Shown piece by piece: positions 26,500 through 38,269 of a stretch of 64,000 nucleotides of DNA. This DNA comes from Microbotryum silenes-acaulis (taxonomy: Eukaryota; Basidiomycota; Microbotryomycetes; Microbotryales; Microbotryaceae): NCBI GenBank assembly GCA_003665825.1, contig QPFY01000006.1, forward strand, positions 868,001 to 932,000, written 5' to 3'. The notes beneath the pieces were generated by a model. That model saw nothing but the letters and a program-made list of their open reading frames with translations. It had not been told where the DNA came from and made no database searches. Positions within the stretch are counted from its first letter, which is position 1. Each line of letters opens with the position of its first letter. Made by a program: the position numbers and the translations under genes.

Positions 26500-29400
26500 A
26501 TGTCGCTTGAACATGAAGGCTCTCGTTCGCAAATGAGTCAATTCCGATGCAACATTGCTGCTTGTCAGAGATCATTCCACCATGTGCGCAATCTCGAAGC
26601 ACATTTGCACGTTCACGAAAGGCCCTGACCGCTCGACCGCGTACTACCCACGTCATCGGCTGCTGAACGAAGTCACCTCCAAGTTCTTAGACAACAGCGC
26701 TCTCGCCAAGAGTTCTTTCGCCGACGCCGCAGACGACAGAAGAACCTCAGAAACGGTTGGCCCGACTGCGACGTCGATGGCTTCAACTCAAGCGGTAGCG
26801 ACTACGATGACGACTCCTCGAGCGACAGTTCATCAGACTCTGAGTATGATCATACCCTCGATGACCAGCCCGAGTGGGACGCTCGCCAAAAGAGAAAGTT
26901 TCGAGTAGAACAACCTCCGCTCGCAGGCTGGGCGAGCCGAGCCGACGGACAACTTTGTGACGAACACACTCCGCCTCCAACGGTTCCGCATGCCCATTTG
27001 TTCGACCCGAACAACGTCTTTTATCCGTTCCAGGACGAAAAGGATTATCAGTATGCACTGTTGACTCGCTCAATGTCTGAGTCTCTATTCAATGCGATGG
27101 TCACTTTCAACAACACGTTTCTTCAGGTATGTTCGGCCGAAGTTGTGAACGCTGGAACGGGGTCATATCCGCCATCTAAGTCCCGAGATATCACTCCGCA
27201 GGCGGACCATGCCTTCAGCAACAGGCTTCAACTCAGATCTACAATCGAAAAAATACCCTATGGTGAGCTTTGTACAAGTGTTTTGAGCTCTCCAATCTTC
27301 CACCTAACTCTAAATCGTACTCCTCCATTACTTAGCTCATCACACTGAATGGCGCGAAGAAAAAATCATCGTAACTGCGGAGGACTTAGGGTGGTCGAAT
27401 AGTGATGCTGAACTTCCATTTTTGCAGCTGGTAAGCGCTGCCAGTCCAGGACAGGGACACGAGCAAATTCGAGCCGATTAACCTCGACACCTCTATTCAC
27501 AGGAACATACGTTCCGATGTCGGGACGCGCATCATGTGCTCCAACATCTTCTCTCCAATCCCGTATTCTGCGGTCACCAGCATCTGCGGCCCATGAAGGT
27601 GTTCGAGGTCAAATCAAACGGTCAGGAGCAACGGGTATATGGGGCGCCCCATACCGCAGACAAAGCGTGGGAGATGCAAGTAAGCGCTGGATGGATGTTG
27701 AAATCGCCCGGCGCAAAGTCCATCAAGAGAACTGACTAGTAGCCGGACACTCTCGACGACCCGACCGATGTGGCCGTTCGCATTGACACCAGCTCGGATT
27801 CAACTGTCTTGTCGATCGGAACTGGGACTGCCTCGGCCCATCCTGTGTATATGTCTCTAGGGGTCAACGCCGGATTCCTCAAACGTGAAAACCATGGCGG
27901 TTTGGTCGTTATAGCTTTCCTTCCTAAAGTGGAAAGTGAGTATCGCCCGGGGCTTCTATTTTGCCAACGGTGGGCTGGCTGTTGCTAATGCTGTGGCATC
28001 CGCCTCCCACTCAAATCCAAGGGGCGGACAAAGGCAATGACGAGATGTTCCGTATATACAAACGCAGGGTGCTCCATCGAGCTCTAGAGTAAGCTGTCTC
28101 GGCTCGGTCGACGTAGCGGAGAGCTCTGATAGAATAGCTCGAATCCTACAGGATATTGTGGGCTCCGATCAGACACCTTCTTTCAGGCCGACACCTCTTC
28201 CAATTTGCGGATGGCCACTATCGATACATCAGGGTGTACTTTGGACCGGTATCTGTTGACTATCTGGAGGCGTGTTGGCTTACATCCCTTGTTCAGGGCT
28301 ACGTTCCTTGGTAGGTGGACGACAGCTAGCGTTTGATCGCCTGCAGAGTTGACTTAACTTACATGGGCTCACTCTGTTTGCGCTGCTAGCTGTGTACAAG
28401 AGCCACTCAAGCTTCAAGAAGGCCCTGCCGCCCCTCGTACGAGTGCCGATGCCTACGAAGTCAGAAGGGCAGCAAGCCAGCTCAGGACAATCACAGCGCA
28501 GACAAAGGCGGCCAAAGAAGAAGGCTATCACCTTGGCAGGGTAAATTTTGCAGGATTTCCCCCTCAGCTCCTGTTCACTGAATCAGTCCCTTCCTGAGGC
28601 TCAGACCGTCTGGGATTATTTAGGGGTCAATGGGCATGAGCTCATGGTGGCTGATCCTCTCCACCAGCTGATCAAAGGTCAGTGTTGCTAGCTATAGACG
28701 GCTTCTCCTTTTCATTGATCCTTTCTTTCTCTCCTCGTCCTCTCTCATCAGGCATGGTGAAAGACATCACTATTGACGACTTGTTCATTGAGACATGCGC
28801 ACAAATCGCCACTGATGCTCATCCCAGGAGAAACAAGCAAAAACTCGACGAACTAATTGGCAGAATCGAGCTGAAGTAAGTTTGATTGAATCAATCAAGA
28901 ACAAGCATGCGATCTGAGATGTCGAATATTGTACAACAGTATGCGTTTGATGCCCCTTCATTCACAACTGCGTCGCTTCAAGGACGGGTTTCAGCATTCC
29001 AACTGGACCGGTAAACATACGCGCGACTTGATGAAAGTGAGTGAATTCTTTCAACTTCATGCGTTTTTAATAGTAGCGTCGATCCTGATATCTTCTGCCG
29101 GGATCACGCAGATTTTTCCTGCCGGTGTGTGGGGTAAGTCGCGCCTCCAAAATACTACATCTTCGGACCGCAATGCTTGTGCTGACTGATTCATTCACAT
29201 CCTTCTAAGCAGATGTTCAGATCATCGGAGACGACTACGAATCACGAACCCTCGTCGACGAAAACGCCCAAATTATGACACTGCTTTCCGTGCTAATTAT
29301 GTACGCCACGTCCCTAGAGGCCACGGCCGATGACGTAGACGATATGGATTTTGCGTACGATGCTTACATGTTTGCGAGTCAATGCCCTCTGAACGAATTT

Positions 29401-30981
29401 TTGCATGCTTCAACTTACGTGACTTTCCGTGCCTTCGGATTTCAGCTTGCGAGAAACACGTATGATCGATTTCGAATTGTCGACGGACAGGTCGAAAAAT
29501 TGAGGTTCAATTGGCCCCGCCTTCACTCCGTATCGCACTACGCGGAATGGACCAAGAAGTGGGGCGTTCCTGTACACTCCGATACAAACACATCGGAGGT
29601 CAGTCTCTGATCTGATAGAATTCTTGAGCGAACGTTACACTGACCTACTGTATCGACCCAAGCGTGCCCATATTGACTCGGTCAAGGTCGCGTATAGAGC
29701 CAGCAACAAGTGCAACACCGCTTCGCAACTCGTCAACTACTCAAGACGAGCCGATAAAATCAGATCTTTGGAGAATGTGATAGATCTTGACAAGCTTGTG
29801 AAATCTCCTGGAGATCGAATCATATTACCCATACCTGATCCAGTTCCACATGAGTTCCACCTTTCTGCGCGACCTTGTGAGTTTCCGGCCTGTAACTGCA
29901 AGTCTTGCCTAGCCCTTGGCTGACTTTGAACCCATCTGCCATCCCATTCAGCCGGCAACAATCGATGCATGATCACGATGAACGAACTCCAGGTCTCTCT
30001 CCAACAGCCTCGCCTTCTTCAGCTCGTGCGGTCCACTGTCCACTTCTCTTCTTTGAGTGTTCAACAGGCGTCAAACTGACGTATGTGGCACCTGGCCTTG
30101 TAGACAACATGCTACCTCCTCGAATTTGGACACTCAAGTGAAGAGGTCGAATTCTTGGACGATGAGAAAGCAAAGTGGTATCACAGCTTCAAAGTCTCCA
30201 ACCGCATATATCAGAACACACCGGAACAGACGAGGGATGACGCAGGTGAGCTGGTACTAGGAGAACGCTGCACTGGTCTCCTCAGCATACTGATTTGTCT
30301 CATGTACGCTCAGATATCATCAAACACGTCATACGAGCAACCTTTCGTTACAAGCACGGCAATCAGGATGGATACTGTACTCGCTTTGACTGTGTCTTTG
30401 TGCACAACTTGAACTACGGTCCAATCGGCAAATACCACAACCATGCGACTTTCAAGGACAGAGCCTGGCACTTCGTCCTCCCTTTCACGATCTTCCGCTT
30501 GAGAGGTATTTTCACCTTGGACATAGGTGGCACTTGCCACGAGCTTTGCATTGGAGATGAATTTGAGTGGGTGAGTACTACTACCGTGCGGTGATCATGG
30601 TCGCTAAGTTCGAACACCATTACGAATCTGTCCTAATCCCCGCCTTTGCAGTGCCCAAACAGTGAACAAAATCTGGCAATCCTACAGCCGGTGCTGAAAA
30701 AGCGATTGAAAAGTGATGGGCAGTGTGTGCAACAAATCTTCCGTGTTCAGGACGTATTGCGCCCCGCATTTGTTCAGCCGTTGTTAGGCCATGCGGAATT
30801 GGCACCCGACCTGGATTTTCGGAATGTGATGGATCAATGGAATGGGGAGTTTGTGGTGAATCTCGCCCAGGATCAACATGTTTTTCGTCACCTTGGGCGT
30901 CATTTCACCATAAACCTATTACATGAAGCATTGCAGGGCACATTGCGGCCTGCTCGACGGCCTCCAGTGGCGGACTCATAG
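26500..30981 (+). CDS. Plavaka-like (CACTA-superfamily) transposase with N-terminal C2H2 finger
   Basis: The ATG at 26500 opens a C2H2 finger (CNIAACQRSFHHVRNLEAHLHVH). An acidic linker (SSGSDYDDDSSSDSSSDSEYD) and FDPNNVFYPFQDEKDYQYAL follow, then many short exons. Family-like blocks are VLSIGTGTASAHPVYMSLG at about 27810-27870, GLVVIAFLPKVE, HQLIKGMVKDITIDDLFIE at 28661-28792 and HSNWTGKHTRDLMKV near 29000. RFNWPRLHSVSHYAEWTKKW follows near 29505. The order of blocks (finger, PVYxSLG, LPKVE, HQLxKGxxKD, WTGxxxRDLMKV) is what I know from basidiomycete Plavaka transposases; that is recall, not a search. The finger frame stops at 26626, so either an intron or a frameshift joins it to the acidic linker. 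The last exon ends at 30981. I could not resolve every intron; intactness is unknown. Confidence 0.6.
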
Positions 30982-31109
30982 ATTTTGCTGGAAAGTTATT
31001 TTTGTAGAAATTACGGTGTTATATGGACCAACTACTTCCTGAATATATGCTCCTTAGCCTCGTTGAATAAAATCAAGTGAAGCGCCTTTTGATGGGATTT
31101 TAGCACAGA

Positions 31110-31380
31110 AACTTGTTGGGGTCAAGAAAGCAATCCGCCCGCTCGTGTGCAAGTACAGGCTTCGCAGTTACGTATGCGAAGTGTAAGCGAGGTCAAACGT
31201 TAAGCGCGCGTTAAGCGATCCTTAAGCAGGGCGAGTCATCGCAGCGCTGGCTATGCGCGGATTATGAGGTTCGCCCAATTCAGCCGCGCGCGTATGCGTC
31301 CTTATGCACATCTTATGCACCATTAAGCGCTGTTAAGCGCGCGTAATCTCGGGCGAATCCTTAAGCGGGTTCGCGCGCGT
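31110..31380. repeat. Cluster of TTAAGC / TTATGC hexamers
   Basis: At least ten TTAAGC, TTATGC or TATGCG words lie among CGCGCG tracts just downstream of the transposase. Such clusters resemble the subterminal repeats that transposases bind, but no matching terminus was found. Confidence 0.55.
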
Positions 31381-33305
31381 GGCCATTTTGCTCCTGTTGT
31401 CGATGCTCGCGATACCAATTTCTCGCTGAACTGGCCAACCTGATTGCCCATCGAGCTGCTCATAAGTGTAGGGGGAAAAGGGGAGAAAACCAAAAGGGAA
31501 GCAGCCACCTCAGAGCTGTTCTACTCAAAAGGAGGCCGATGGTATCGAGCGACCCAAGTCGCGGAGAGGCAGGCGTAAGGATTAGCAATAGTACAGAGCA
31601 AGGACGCAGTGCAGCACATTCACGCCTCTTGAAAGGGTTGGTCCGGTCCAGTCCATGGAACCAACTCGCTTCGAAGACATGGGGTGCACGACAAAGAGCT
31701 TTCGCTGGAGGAGGTGGCCAAATGGCCCGAGCGCTCACAACAAACGAGAATTCAGAAGAATGCCTATATTGGGGATGGCCGCATTCAAGCGAGTTGTCGC
31801 TGAATTTAGGAACGAAGGCAACTGGATCTAATGTTTTGTTGGTCCTATACTTTTAGGAAAAGCTCCCTGTGGGAGACAAGCAGTACGGAGTGCTACTAGC
31901 ACAACGCTATCCTCAATTTGGATCGCTTGGCGGAGCTGTAACCACTGCCACAACCATTGGAGATCGGATCTCTGATCTGCTTTGGCCTCGTGGCAAGCAT
32001 TCACTCAGCTGCGATCAAACTGCTGATAGAGGAGAAGCGCTGTCCATCGGTATTGGTACGTACGTTGTTTTGAGAGTGGCAGTTGAGCTGTGACGTGCTC
32101 ATTTGACACAGGTCTTGTCTGCTACAGTGCGATACATCTACAGCAAAGTGACAACAAACCACTGCAGCCAAGGCACGCTCGCGTCGTTGGCTCTACTTTC
32201 AAATGTCGTCGTACAGGAGCTTCGCCTCATCAAGAAAGCATGCTCTTCCCCTCACCTCATTGATGGCACTATGCCGTTCCGCATGATAGATGGTCGACAG
32301 GTCATCGAGTCATTGGGCCCGCCAAAGACTACATACCGTTCAACCGCGGACCTTACCTCACTTTACCCCGACGAGCGCATAATCAGCACGAGCGCACATA
32401 CCGAGCAAAGATTTGCCTCCCTTCGGAGCGAGCCCGGCCTGCGAGATGCCGCCGGCAGAACCTCTACAAGCCGCAAATGACACCGCGGATATAAAAAGCT
32501 CAAGTTCAGCAAACCGGAAGTCTGACAACGAAGTAGCGAGCCTGCCAGCCAAGCAAGGAAGGCGTGTTTGATGCCTGGAGCCACGCGCGACACCAGCCGA
32601 AGCGACGCGCGCCGCAAAGCACTTTCGATCAGCCGCCGCGCGGCCGCAAACGCTCGGAACGCATTTTCGAGGACTTTTGAGACATTTTTGGAGCATGTAG
32701 AACACATTTTGATAATATTTTCAAGGCGCATGTGAAATTTTGACATTTTGGGGCCAAAATAGGGTAAAAAAACTTTGACAAAAAGGTAAAAAAAGGGCGT
32801 TTTTCCACACGCGCCTCTGGCTGGGTTTTCGGGGGTCCTGTTGGCGGTACGTAGCAGGCTCATTCCGGGTCCCGCAGTGACTTTCCAGCCTTAGCCTTGC
32901 ATGAACCAGCTGAGAGTCGAGCGCCCTCGAATCAAATGAGAATTCAAACACCAGCTAGCGTACAAAAATAGGCGACCCTATGTGCAGGACCTCAATACGC
33001 AAGCCTTCGCAGCAAGCTTCAAACACTTTCGAACACCCAAGCAGTACCCAGACAGACCGCGACAGAATTCAGAACGCGATCCTCGGCGCCAGCTCTCGCC
33101 AGCTCCGCAGATACATGCACCGAAGCTCCGTCTTCTCCCGCTCTCGCAGCCTCGCGAGTTTCGCCACCCTTCCTCGCTAGCACTGCAGGTGGGTACGACG
33201 GTTCTTGCCTCTGACTGCTTTCCCGTTAAGTTCGGCCCAGATGTTAATGTGGGAGTCGGAGTCGTACAGTTCCCCGCCTGCAGCCTTCAGCTGCACTCGA
33301 TCGAC
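31381..33305. other. Intergenic region upstream of URA5 with a possible gene remnant
   Basis: Frames at 31861-32065 (YGVLLAQRYPQFGSLGGAVT) and 32110-32480 (VRYIYSKVTTNHCSQG) look protein-like. A GTACGT donor and a CACAG acceptor lie between them, but they do not join in a frame I trust and I recognise no family. The rest, including the leader of URA5, shows no gene. Confidence 0.4.
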
Positions 33306-34028
33306 ATGGCGACTGACAATACATCGTCGAGCTCGCCTTACGCTGCGACGCTCATCTCGGCTTCGTTAACGTCCGGGCAGCCGATCCTACGCTTCGGCTC
33401 GTTCACCCTCAAGTCCGGTCGTCAATCGCCTTATTTCTTCAACTTCGGCTTGTTCAACACGGGGGCCTTGCTACTGTCTCTCTCGGGCGCGTTTGCGGAT
33501 GCGATCATCGCTGCTTTTCCGTCAATCGGTCTTACACCTGCTGCACCCGCTGCATCCGGCTCGCTCGACGACAACACTCCCCAGGTTCTGTTTGGTCCAG
33601 CTTACAAGGGTATCCCACTCGTGGCGGCCATCTCGACCGAGCTCGCCCGTCGGGGTCGCGACATCGGGTATTCGTACAATCGCAAGGAGGCCAAGACGCA
33701 CGGTGAAGGTGGATCAATCGTCGGCGCCGATCTCAGGGGCAAGCGTGTGCTCATCATTGACGATGTGATCACTGCGGGAACGGCCATTCGCCAAGCACAC
33801 CAGATAGTCGTGGCTGAGCAAGGCCACACCGTCGGGATCTTCGAGGCCCTTGACCGCGAAGAACGCGGCGCCGGCTTTCTTAGCACGGTGCAAGAGATCG
33901 AACAGGAGCTCGGTCTTCCTGTGTTCAGTGTCGTAAAGATGCGTGACATCGTGGCATGGCTGGGCGCGCAACATCGTGACGCAGAAAAACTGACCATGGA
34001 AGCGTATCGTCGGGAGTACGGCGTCTGA
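33306..34028 (+). CDS. URA5: Orotate phosphoribosyltransferase
   Basis: The enzyme converts orotate plus PRPP to OMP in de novo pyrimidine synthesis in the cytosol. The single exon encodes 240 aa. Landmarks are the N-terminal ILRFGSFTLKSGRQSPYFFN, the substrate loop FGPAYKGIPL, YNRKEAKTHGEGG (catalytic flexible loop with Lys/Glu/His) and the PRPP-binding motif VLIIDDVITAGTA at about 148-160. The ATG at 33306 gives the usual family start. The frame stays open upstream to about 32982, but that text is leader-like and lacks conservation. No introns, unlike the other host genes here. It is flanked by repeats on both sides. Confidence 0.95.
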   Translation: MATDNTSSSSPYAATLISASLTSGQPILRFGSFTLKSGRQSPYFFNFGLFNTGALLLSLSGAFADAIIAAFPSIGLTPAAPAASGSLDDNTPQVLFGPAYKGIPLVAAISTELARRGRDIGYSYNRKEAKTHGEGGSIVGADLRGKRVLIIDDVITAGTAIRQAHQIVVAEQGHTVGIFEALDREERGAGFLSTVQEIEQELGLPVFSVVKMRDIVAWLGAQHRDAEKLTMEAYRREYGV

Positions 34029-34715
34029 CTTATCCCCCTTGTAGCTGCTGTGTCAATGCAATTGAGTACAAATCAATCATACACATGCTGCTAGTGCACT
34101 GTGGAAATTCCACTATACCCCACAATGGAGCTGGGCAGTCGATTGGCATTTAGTTAACAATTCGAGGCTGGTGAACCACCAATTCCGTGTGGCAGACCAT
34201 AGATAATTGGCGCGCGCAGTCCGAAAAGAACTGGACGAAAGGGAGTGAAAGCACTTCCGCCTCAAAACCGGCGCGCCAGCGTCCTATCACGTGCGGGCGC
34301 GACACTGGCGGTGGCCATGAGGGCGGCCGGTGAGGGTCCTCGCCTAAGCTCAACTAAGCCCTCCCCACCTCAGGCAGACATAGAAAGTACCGATCGTAAG
34401 GCGCGCGCCCAGACGGCATAAGAGCCGCACTTTCGGTGGGTTTGCAACCTTGCTACCAATGGTAGCAGAATAGGCCCAGGTTGCGCACGCCGACTTCAAT
34501 AAGACATTTACTATGACTGCATTTGTTCGATAAAGAGTGAACCATCGGGTTCCATCGCGGAGTATTGATTGTCTAGATTTTTGAACTTATTTTGCAGAGG
34601 CGCAAGTATGTCGTGGCATGCTGTACACGGCTAACACGCAAATGTGGGTCGGTCACGCGTGACCCTGAGGACCGCCAGCTCTGCCCGTCTGCCAGGTGCC
34701 TATACTGCGTCGTGA
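34029..34715. other. Intergenic region downstream of URA5
   Basis: No gene is seen. At about 34367-34393 there is CACCTCAGGCAGACATAGAA, a close match to the loop of the hairpin at 58090-58113. Confidence 0.5.
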
Positions 34716-34723
34716 CTCGTGAT

Positions 34724-35344
34724 CAAGGGTTCTCATAGGATCAGATCACCGGAGGATCGGATCAGATCCGATTTATTTTTTTCCCAATCCGCGTTGATCT
34801 ATCCTTTCTTGATCCTATCCAGAAGGATCAATTTGATCTGAGACATTTAATTGCCTTATATGGCAACAGATGACTACACCTCACTAGTTGTCGCTATCGG
34901 TGTTGAGCGCATCATTCTCACTACTACCACCACTATTGTGCCCTCATAACTATCTTCCTCCTCCTTGTCGGAATCATTAGCATCATCATCATCCGAAATG
35001 ATCACCTCACTGATTCGCCTTTTTCTATGAGCTCCGATCGCGCGCGTTGCCCTCGCCGGTGTAGGTGGGTTTCGCATGACATCTACAAAATGCGAACATG
35101 ATTTTATAGTCAGTTTAGATTTGTGTAACAAAGGTCATGTCGGATAGTGGTACATACCCTGTAGCGCGCTCTTGTGAACGGCAGGTATCAGTTAAAGGGC
35201 TATCTACCAAGTAACGACGCTACATCGCCTCCCCCGCCCTTTTTTTTTTTTTTTTTTTTTTTTTCTTTCTCCGAGGCATGATCTATCCTATCTTGATCCT
35301 GCCCAGCTAGGATCAGGATCGATCTGATCCTATGAGAACCCTTG
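34724..35344. mobile_element. 621-bp hAT-type MITE with perfect 8-bp TSD
   Basis: The ends are inverted copies of CAAGGGTTCTCATAGGATCA (left 34724, right ending 35344). The flanking octamer CTCGTGAT is duplicated at 34716-34723 and 35345-35352. An internal minus-strand frame (35131-34874) encodes RKRRISEVIISDDDDANDSD, resembling the acidic tail of hAT transposases. A long T tract lies at about 35229-35264. No transposase domain remains, so it depends on a partner in trans. The termini resemble but do not equal those of the hAT at 54.2 kb. Confidence 0.9.
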
Positions 35345-35352
35345 CTCGTGAT

Positions 35353-36911
35353 CCAACTTGCCAAATCTACCCACCCATCGTGCCTCTCAACCTTTCCTTG
35401 CTTGTTCCCGCCTGTCCTGAACTGTGCCACCGCTGACACTTGCAGTAGCCTCGTTACCCGAAGGAGTGGTCACTGGCCCACGGGGTCGTCTGTTAACTCG
35501 GGCCTATTCAACTCCACCTTGCCCGGATCGCGCCGAGAGACTCACCTCGCCTACGATGAAGCATATGTGCAATTCGGTGGTGAATGTACAAATCTAAGCC
35601 CAAGAGGAGGAGAGCAATTCGATCTAAACGGGGCGAGCTCATTGTCACGCGACACACCAACTTCCGAGTCCCGGCAACGACTGAAGCATGCTTGTTCCTT
35701 GGCGCATCGACCTCGAACAGAACCAACGCTCTCGAGCTCCGAAATATTCTGGAGAAAAATAGAAATATCATGCGGATGCTGTGATCCTCGCGCGCAGGCA
35801 GAAAGGGACTCCAAGTCGATCCAGTGAAGCTCGCCCTCCTCGCTCCGCAGCCTTCGCCGCAACCGTGACCTCACCCTGCAGCTCGAGCCTCACTCGGTCA
35901 GTGAGATTATCACTGGTTTTGATACGATCATTGACCGTACATACTGCCTCGATTTGATTACTCTCCAAGTATGAGACATTTCGCTGCCGTGCGGCCCCAC
36001 ATCTCAATCAGGCCAGCCCGATTGTGCTCGGGGTCCTTTGGGCTATGCCCTGGCGGTAATTGAAAGACAGGGGATGTGCTTCGCTCCTTGCGGCCAAAGT
36101 TGCAACAGTAAGGTAAGATTTGAGTCATCACGTGCCTACATCGAGCCAACTTGTTCCCTTGACATGCTCTGCCAAGTGCGCGATGAATAAAGCCCAGCCT
36201 GCCTCCGAAAACCAACAGCTCCAATGATGACATGCTGACATCAGCGGATATAATTTATGCCATTCGACCGAACTCGGTCGAAACTGCAAGTATAGTGCGA
36301 TTTTGTCTGATGCTGTCTTGAACAGTGTTGAGATGGCGCTGAAGATATCTTTGTAGTGACAGACTAATCCTGAGCCCCGACAATTGGACCTCGATCGCCG
36401 CGCGTGAGTATAGCCCCTGTGATTAGAAGCACATAATGCCGCCGCACGTCAGTTTATTATGGGCAGAGCTTTGACAATTCCCCAAAAAAGCACACCGTAG
36501 AATCCGAGAGTTTCGTTGACTGCGTTTCTCCACTTTCGGGGCGCGTTCTTCTCGTTCAGGCCGGCTTCTGTTCACTCGACCCCTCGTCTACCGCTCATAC
36601 AACATGATGTCGACTCTCGTAGGAGTTCGCAAAAATGTTACTCGGAGTCCCATTGCCGCCGCCTGACAAGGCTTTCATGGAAGTCTTCGAATTGCCCCCC
36701 TCACTGAAGCCACTGGTAAGCACCTACTCCACCAAACCGCCGCCAAAAGTCAGAGCATTGGCAACTTCCCCATCTGTGAAACTGGTGAAGGTGGCCATCA
36801 ACTATCAAATGTACTTTCCGGCCGTCACGCCGGTCCATCCTCAAGGTATATGCCAGATACATATGAAAGAATCTCGGTCGAGGCCTCTCCATACTGGCGC
36901 CGAGTGACCTT
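35353..36911. other. Intergenic region, no gene supported
   Basis: Short open frames occur (for example 36635-36907 on plus), but none has recognisable domains, and splice signals are not compelling. Treat as unannotated. Confidence 0.4.
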
Positions 36912-37063
36912 CATCAGCAACTTTGCCACTCGCGCTTAGTGCAATTTAGCGCACCGGAGATTATAGAAAACGAGCTAAATTTCACAAAAAGTGCGCTTTT
37001 GGCACTAAAGTGCGCTAAATTGCACTAAATTGCACTAAAGCGCGAGTGGCAAAATTGCTGATG
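36912..37063. mobile_element. 152-bp foldback (MITE-like) element
   Basis: The left arm CATCAGCAAC..GCGCAC (36912-36954) is inverted at the right (37010-37063). The right arm has one extra TTTAGTGCAA unit. The ~55-bp centre carries GTGCGCTTTTGGCAC. No clear target-site duplication was found. Confidence 0.8.
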
Positions 37064-37084
37064 TTTGGACTCAAAGCCCTTGAC

Positions 37085-37690
37085 CCTGCCTTTGTACATC
37101 CAGCGGAAACCTTGTCAAAATTGGTGAGTGAAATCATTCAACATGTAATACCAATCTCTTCCCATCGGATAGGGTCCAATTGCAAAGTTCGGACGCATGA
37201 TTGAGCGCCTTCTCCGAAACAGATGGCTCGGCGGTTCCCCCGGCTGGCCCCCATTGGCTTTTGCATTCAAAGCGCACGCAACTGCTCGAATGTCCGATAC
37301 AGAAACCTCGTCAAAATCGGTGAGTGGATTCGGTCAATATAATCAACACATCTCTTGCCATTGGACAGGGTTGAACCGCAAAGTTCGGATGTATGTGCAA
37401 GCGCGTTTTCCGACCAACATGGCTCGGAGGGTCCCCTTACTGATGCCGAGTGACTTTTCATCCAAAGCGCATGCAACTGCTCAAGTATCCGAAGCTTGCA
37501 CCTGGTCAAAATCGGCGAGTAGGTCTGGTCCATAGGAACAATACATGCCATGTCGTGGGCCAAGGTTGATTCGCGACTTCAGATGCATGTGCGAGGATAA
37601 CCCTGGAAGAATCTGTCCCACTCGGGGCCTCAGCTTGCAGGCGCCGAGCGTCGAGTGACTTTTGCACCCAAAGTCGCTGTTCCTGCCCGT
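37085..37690. repeat. Three diverged tandem units of about 198 bp
   Basis: GTCAAAAT(T/C)GG(T/C)GAGT recurs at about 37108, 37310 and 37506. CAACTGCTC(A/G)A.T.TCCGA occurs in two units, as do CGCAAAGTTCGGA and GCCGAG.G.CGAGTGACTTTT. No gene is evident. Confidence 0.7.
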
Positions 37691-38269
37691 GTCAAATTGC
37701 TTTCCTCTCCTCAATGTCACCTATTCCACAATTATCCACCTTAGATCGATGTCTGTCCGAGCGGCAAGTTTTACGTGTACATCCGAGGTGCCGAGCGGTG
37801 CATTCGGAAAGCGATCATGCACGTTAGCTGTTCTCCGACTGAGACTTTTCTGCTCAAAACTTCCCCCATGCCACAAAGCCCTCGCTATGGTCAAAGTCTG
37901 GCAATCTACTAATCTACTAATCCTTAAAACTATCTACTATCTACTATCTACTAAAGACGTAACGGGAGACAAAGAACGTCAAAGAACGAAAGACAAACCA
38001 ACAGACAAACCATGTGGCGTGACGTCATAATAGTTTCGCTACTGCAACAGCTCTCGGTCCAGCGTGTCCCCTGAGCCAGCTAGCGCTGTTTCAGAAAGGC
38101 TCGGCCGGCCACAGGCCGTTTCGCCCACGTTCGCCGAGGTTCCATTTTCAATCAAAGCAGCGTGGCACATGACCCTCTGCTTCCCGACGCAGACTGAGAC
38201 GACCTGTTTTGCGAGTCTACCACATCGTAGCGTACTTTCTTCAATCATCCAGTTCCTGCCACTGCCGAA

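Noticed and set aside
32363..32863. 166-codon minus-strand open frame
   Set aside because: No domains, low-complexity Arg/Ala composition and overlap with a more protein-like plus-strand frame.
36635..36907. Short plus-strand gene
   Set aside because: A 90-codon frame with no recognisable domain or splice context, in a region of relic repeats; not enough to call.
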